Shown here in pieces: positions 36,867 to 40,177 of a stretch of 40,177 nt of DNA. The stretch spans positions 82,284 through 122,460 of the forward strand of contig JAKSUA010000005.1 in NCBI GenBank assembly GCA_024409235.1. Direction: 5' to 3'. The stretch comes from Bacteroidales bacterium. Lineage in GTDB: Bacteria > Bacteroidota > Bacteroidia > Bacteroidales > UBA1715. A program made the translations under genes and the position numbers. The notes under the pieces are model-generated. The model did no database searches, had not been told where the DNA came from, and worked only from the letters and a program-made list of their open reading frames with translations. The stretch's first letter is position 1; every line of letters starts with the position of its first letter.

Positions 36867-37919
36867 TTAATTACAATTAGCAGTTAAAGCTGCAGGAACA
36901 TCCACACCAAGTTCCCTTGCTTTTACAAGGGACATGCAACATTCATCGAATTTGCGTAGCATTTCCTGAGCAGCAGCCTGATGATAATATGCTAAACCAA
37001 AATTCGGATTAATTTTAATCGCATTAGAATACATTTTTAACGCTTCCTCATACTTTCTCTGCGTTGCATAAACCACACCTAAATTATTATAAGCCAATGC
37101 ATATTGGTTATTAATCTCTGTAGCTTTCTTAAAATCTCTAAAAGCATCTTTCACATTACCTTGTTTAAAATAAGCCTCTCCTCTATTATTATATGCAGCA
37201 TAAAAATCAGGTTTCTTGTCAATTGCCATAGAAAAATATTTTATTGCACTTTCATAATCACCTTTTTTCACAAGAACTGAGCCTAAATTATCACAAGTAT
37301 TGGCTAGCTGAGGATCGTATTTAAGTGCCATTTCATAGTCACGAACAGCCTCGTCATATTTCTCCAGCTTTCTGTAACAGCTACCTCTGTCATTATAAGC
37401 ATAGGCATAAGAGCCGTCAACTTTTATAGCATTTGTATATTGTTTTACAGCAGATTCATATTCCTTTAAGAAAAACAAATCTACGCCAGCATAATAATAT
37501 GTTTCAGCAGTTTTATATCCGTTATTTACCGCACTCATTAAATCATTATAAGAATTACGGTAATTACTTTTATAATACATTGCCATTCCTTTTGAATACC
37601 ATACCTGACCTTGCGTTGAATCCAAATCTAAAGCTTTTTCATAAGCATCTATTGCCCCATCATAATCTTTAACCGCAGACTTTGCGCCCCCTAAATTAAC
37701 ATAGGCCTGACGAAACTCAGGATTTTGCTTAATTGCCTCCTCAAACTGAGTAATTGCTTCTTGATATTGTTTGGCATCCATTAAAGAAACACCTTTATTG
37801 TAAGCCAACTCTGCTTCCTGATTTTCTTCTACAACAACAGTATTCACTTCTTCTTCCTGAGCAAAAGTGAACATTGCTGACAACAGAAGTAATCCTACCG
37901 TCACAAATGTTTTTTTCAT
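36867..37919 (-). CDS. Exported TPR-repeat protein
   Basis: The 350-residue protein has a signal peptide (MKKTFVTVGLLLLSAMFTFA) and about eight tetratricopeptide repeats over residues 35-330, with clean 34-residue spacing (AYVNLGGAKSAVKDYDGAIDAYEKAL; AYNDRGSCYRKLEKYDEAV; AYNNRGEAYFKQGNVKDAF). It has no enzymatic motif, so it is likely a periplasmic scaffold. It is co-transcribed with the PorE-like gene, suggesting that they work in the same complex. The start at 37919 lies about 23 nt after a predicted transcription start. Confidence 0.87.
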   Translation of the reverse strand: MKKTFVTVGLLLLSAMFTFAQEEEVNTVVVEENQEAELAYNKGVSLMDAKQYQEAITQFEEAIKQNPEFRQAYVNLGGAKSAVKDYDGAIDAYEKALDLDSTQGQVWYSKGMAMYYKSNYRNSYNDLMSAVNNGYKTAETYYYAGVDLFFLKEYESAVKQYTNAIKVDGSYAYAYNDRGSCYRKLEKYDEAVRDYEMALKYDPQLANTCDNLGSVLVKKGDYESAIKYFSMAIDKKPDFYAAYNNRGEAYFKQGNVKDAFRDFKKATEINNQYALAYNNLGVVYATQRKYEEALKMYSNAIKINPNFGLAYYHQAAAQEMLRKFDECCMSLVKARELGVDVPAALTANCN

Positions 37920-37945
37920 TATTATATTGCTTTAAAATTCCTTTC

Positions 37946-37953
37946 CAAAAGTA
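37946..37953 (-). promoter_or_regulatory. -7 box of the TPR/PorE-like operon
   Basis: On the minus strand TACTTTTG matches TAnnTTTG, 26 nt before the ATG at 37919. No matching -33 element at 19-21 nt. Confidence 0.42.
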
Positions 37954-37982
37954 CCAAAAAGATTCAAACAACGACCGAAATA

Positions 37983-39011
37983 TCAGAGATTTTTCGCTGC
38001 TCCGTACTGACGCCATTTTTCAATAAGTGCAGTCATATCAGCAGGTATTTCCGAATCAAACTGCATAAATTCGCCTGACGTTGGATGTACAAAACCGAGT
38101 GTTTTCGCATGAAGAGCCTGCCTTGGACACACAGAAAAACAATTTTCAACGAACTGTTTATACTTTGTAAAAGTTGTTCCGCGGACAATCTGATTTCCTC
38201 CGTATGTTTCATCATTGAACAAAGGATGACCTATTGATTTAAAATGACAACGAATCTGATGAGTCCTTCCCGTTTCCAAATTACATTGAACAACAGATAC
38301 GTATCCAAGCTCTTCCAAAACTTTATAATGAGTAACAGACCATTTTGCATGAGTTTCATCAGGAAACAAAGTCATCACCTTTCTATCCTTCAAACTTCGT
38401 CCAATAAAGCCGGTTATAGTTCCTTCCGAATCAGCAGGAACGCCCCATGCAACAGCGACATAAGTGCGTTGAGTCGTTTTATGAAAAAACTGGTCTGCCA
38501 AAAAACATTTTGCCTGTTCATTTTTTGCAACAACAAGCAAGCCGGAAGTATCCTTATCTATTCTATGAACCAAGCCCGGGCGCGGATCATTTGCTTCAAA
38601 CTGAATATTCCCCTTCAAATGCCATGCAATAGCATTTACCATCGTCCCCGTATAATTTCCGCAACCTGGATGAACAACCATGCCAGGTTTCTTATTGATA
38701 ACCATAAGCTGGTCATCTTCATAAACAATATCTAAAGGAATATCTTCAGGAATAATCTCAAGTTGTTGTTTTGGGGTTTCGAACTCAATGGTAATCACAT
38801 CATTTGGCTTTACCTTATAATTAGCTTTTATTGGATTACCATTCGCAAACAAGTAGCCACCCTCTGCGGCTTCCTGAATTTTAGTTCTCGAAATCCCTTC
38901 GATTCTATCAAACAAGAACTTATCTACGCGCAACAAAGACTGTCCTTTATCTGCAACATAACGATAGTGTTCAAACAGTTCTTGTTCACCTATGTCTAAA
39001 TCGTCCGCCAT
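37983..39011 (-). CDS. rluD: RluA/RluD-family 23S rRNA pseudouridine synthase
   Basis: The 342-residue enzyme has an N-terminal S4 RNA-binding domain (LRVDKFLFDRIEGISRTKIQ, about 25-75) and a pseudouridine synthase domain with the catalytic aspartate in HRIDKDTSGLLVVAK. The later motifs RTHQIRCHFKSIGHPLFNDETYGG and RQALHAKTLGFVHPTSGEF also fit. RluD converts specific uridines of 23S rRNA helix 69; which paralogue this is cannot be settled here. It uses TGA as its stop codon, which shows that TGA terminates in this genome. A promoter at 39020-39051 lies close to the ATG. Confidence 0.9.
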   Translation of the reverse strand: MADDLDIGEQELFEHYRYVADKGQSLLRVDKFLFDRIEGISRTKIQEAAEGGYLFANGNPIKANYKVKPNDVITIEFETPKQQLEIIPEDIPLDIVYEDDQLMVINKKPGMVVHPGCGNYTGTMVNAIAWHLKGNIQFEANDPRPGLVHRIDKDTSGLLVVAKNEQAKCFLADQFFHKTTQRTYVAVAWGVPADSEGTITGFIGRSLKDRKVMTLFPDETHAKWSVTHYKVLEELGYVSVVQCNLETGRTHQIRCHFKSIGHPLFNDETYGGNQIVRGTTFTKYKQFVENCFSVCPRQALHAKTLGFVHPTSGEFMQFDSEIPADMTALIEKWRQYGAAKNL

Positions 39012-39019
39012 AACATTTG

Positions 39020-39051
39020 CAAAAATAGAAAAAAGTCAGAAACAAATTCAA
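39020..39051 (-). promoter_or_regulatory. Promoter of the RluD-family gene
   Basis: On the minus strand TTG (39049-39051), 21 nt, then TATTTTTG (39020-39027). The G of the -7 box lies 9 nt before the ATG, so the leader would be about 5 nt. Confidence 0.55.
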
Positions 39052-39076
39052 CATGGCAATTGAATCTCTGAAGATA

Positions 39077-39103
39077 TTAAGCTTCAAACGCAAGAAGCCT
39101 TAA
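39077..39103. repeat. Imperfect inverted repeat upstream of gap
   Basis: ttaagcttc (39077-39085) and gaagccttaa (39094-39103) are reverse complements apart from one extra base, around an 8-nt centre. It lies in the divergent rluD-gap region, 27 nt upstream of the gap -33 box, and is not placed to be a terminator. It may be an operator. Confidence 0.4.
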
Positions 39104-39130
39104 AATTTTAACAAATTCGGAAACAAACAT

Positions 39131-39160
39131 TTTGTTTTATTTAATTTTAATGTAACTTTG
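39131..39160 (+). promoter_or_regulatory. gap promoter
   Basis: TTTG (39131-39134), 18 nt, then TAACTTTG (39153-39160). Transcription near 39164 gives an AT-rich leader of about 43 nt to the ATG at 39207. Confidence 0.75.
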
Positions 39161-39188
39161 AGCCGTCAAAAAATGTTTTTAACAATAA

Positions 39189-40177
<989 letters not shown>

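Overview
The window is a low-GC chromosomal segment from a member of the Bacteroidetes, most likely a Bacteroidales species with a type IX secretion system (T9SS). Four things point this way. Several very large surface proteins carry SprB, Big_2-like or FIVAR-like repeats, and three of them end in a T9SS-type C-terminal sorting domain. There is a TPR/PD40/CRD/OmpA protein of PorE-like layout. The gene order DUF1599-DoxX-tpiA with divergent folP is one I recall from Bacteroidales. Many start regions carry the Bacteroidetes promoter TTTG-N19-TAnnTTTG instead of -35/-10 boxes, with almost no Shine-Dalgarno sequences. All genes use the standard code. No tRNA, rRNA, CRISPR array, insertion sequence or phage gene was seen, and no gene-free stretch exceeds 300 bases.

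Layout. 1-5295 (minus): a nine-repeat SprB-type adhesin that runs off the left edge, then a broken RCC1/FIVAR/SprB/T9SS-CTD gene interrupted by an in-frame TGA. 5408-17911: housekeeping and envelope genes: lptB, guaB, a U32 protease-family gene followed by a polysaccharide flippase, an operon of a glycosyltransferase and an asparagine-synthase-like protein, fabI, the DUF1599-DoxX-tpiA operon, and folP. 17908-29944 (minus): an exported RHS-like protein, a giant Ig-like adhesin of about 1730 residues, an OmpA/TPR lipoprotein and a 1203-residue surface protein. 30190-32019 (plus): uvrC. 32035-34547 (minus): exbB, a cysteine-rich four-helix membrane protein, exbD, exbD. 34770-37919 (minus): a TPR protein and the PorE-like protein. 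37983-39011 (minus): an RluD-family pseudouridine synthase. 39207 to the right edge (plus): GAPDH.

How the genes fit together. Much of the window serves the cell envelope: LPS export (lptB), polysaccharide assembly (flippase, glycosyltransferase), proton-motive-force-driven outer-membrane energisation (ExbB/ExbD), peptidoglycan-anchored OmpA proteins, and T9SS cargo adhesins.

The observations most worth following are a G9 homopolymer early in the 1203-residue surface protein (possible phase variation), the disrupted T9SS gene bracketed by near-direct repeats with an inverted repeat at its truncated 5' end, the unassigned Cys-rich membrane protein inside an exbB/exbD operon, an asparagine-synthase-like protein whose Cys2 nucleophile is Tyr, and a set of TAnnTTTG promoters so close to start codons that several mRNAs may be leaderless.
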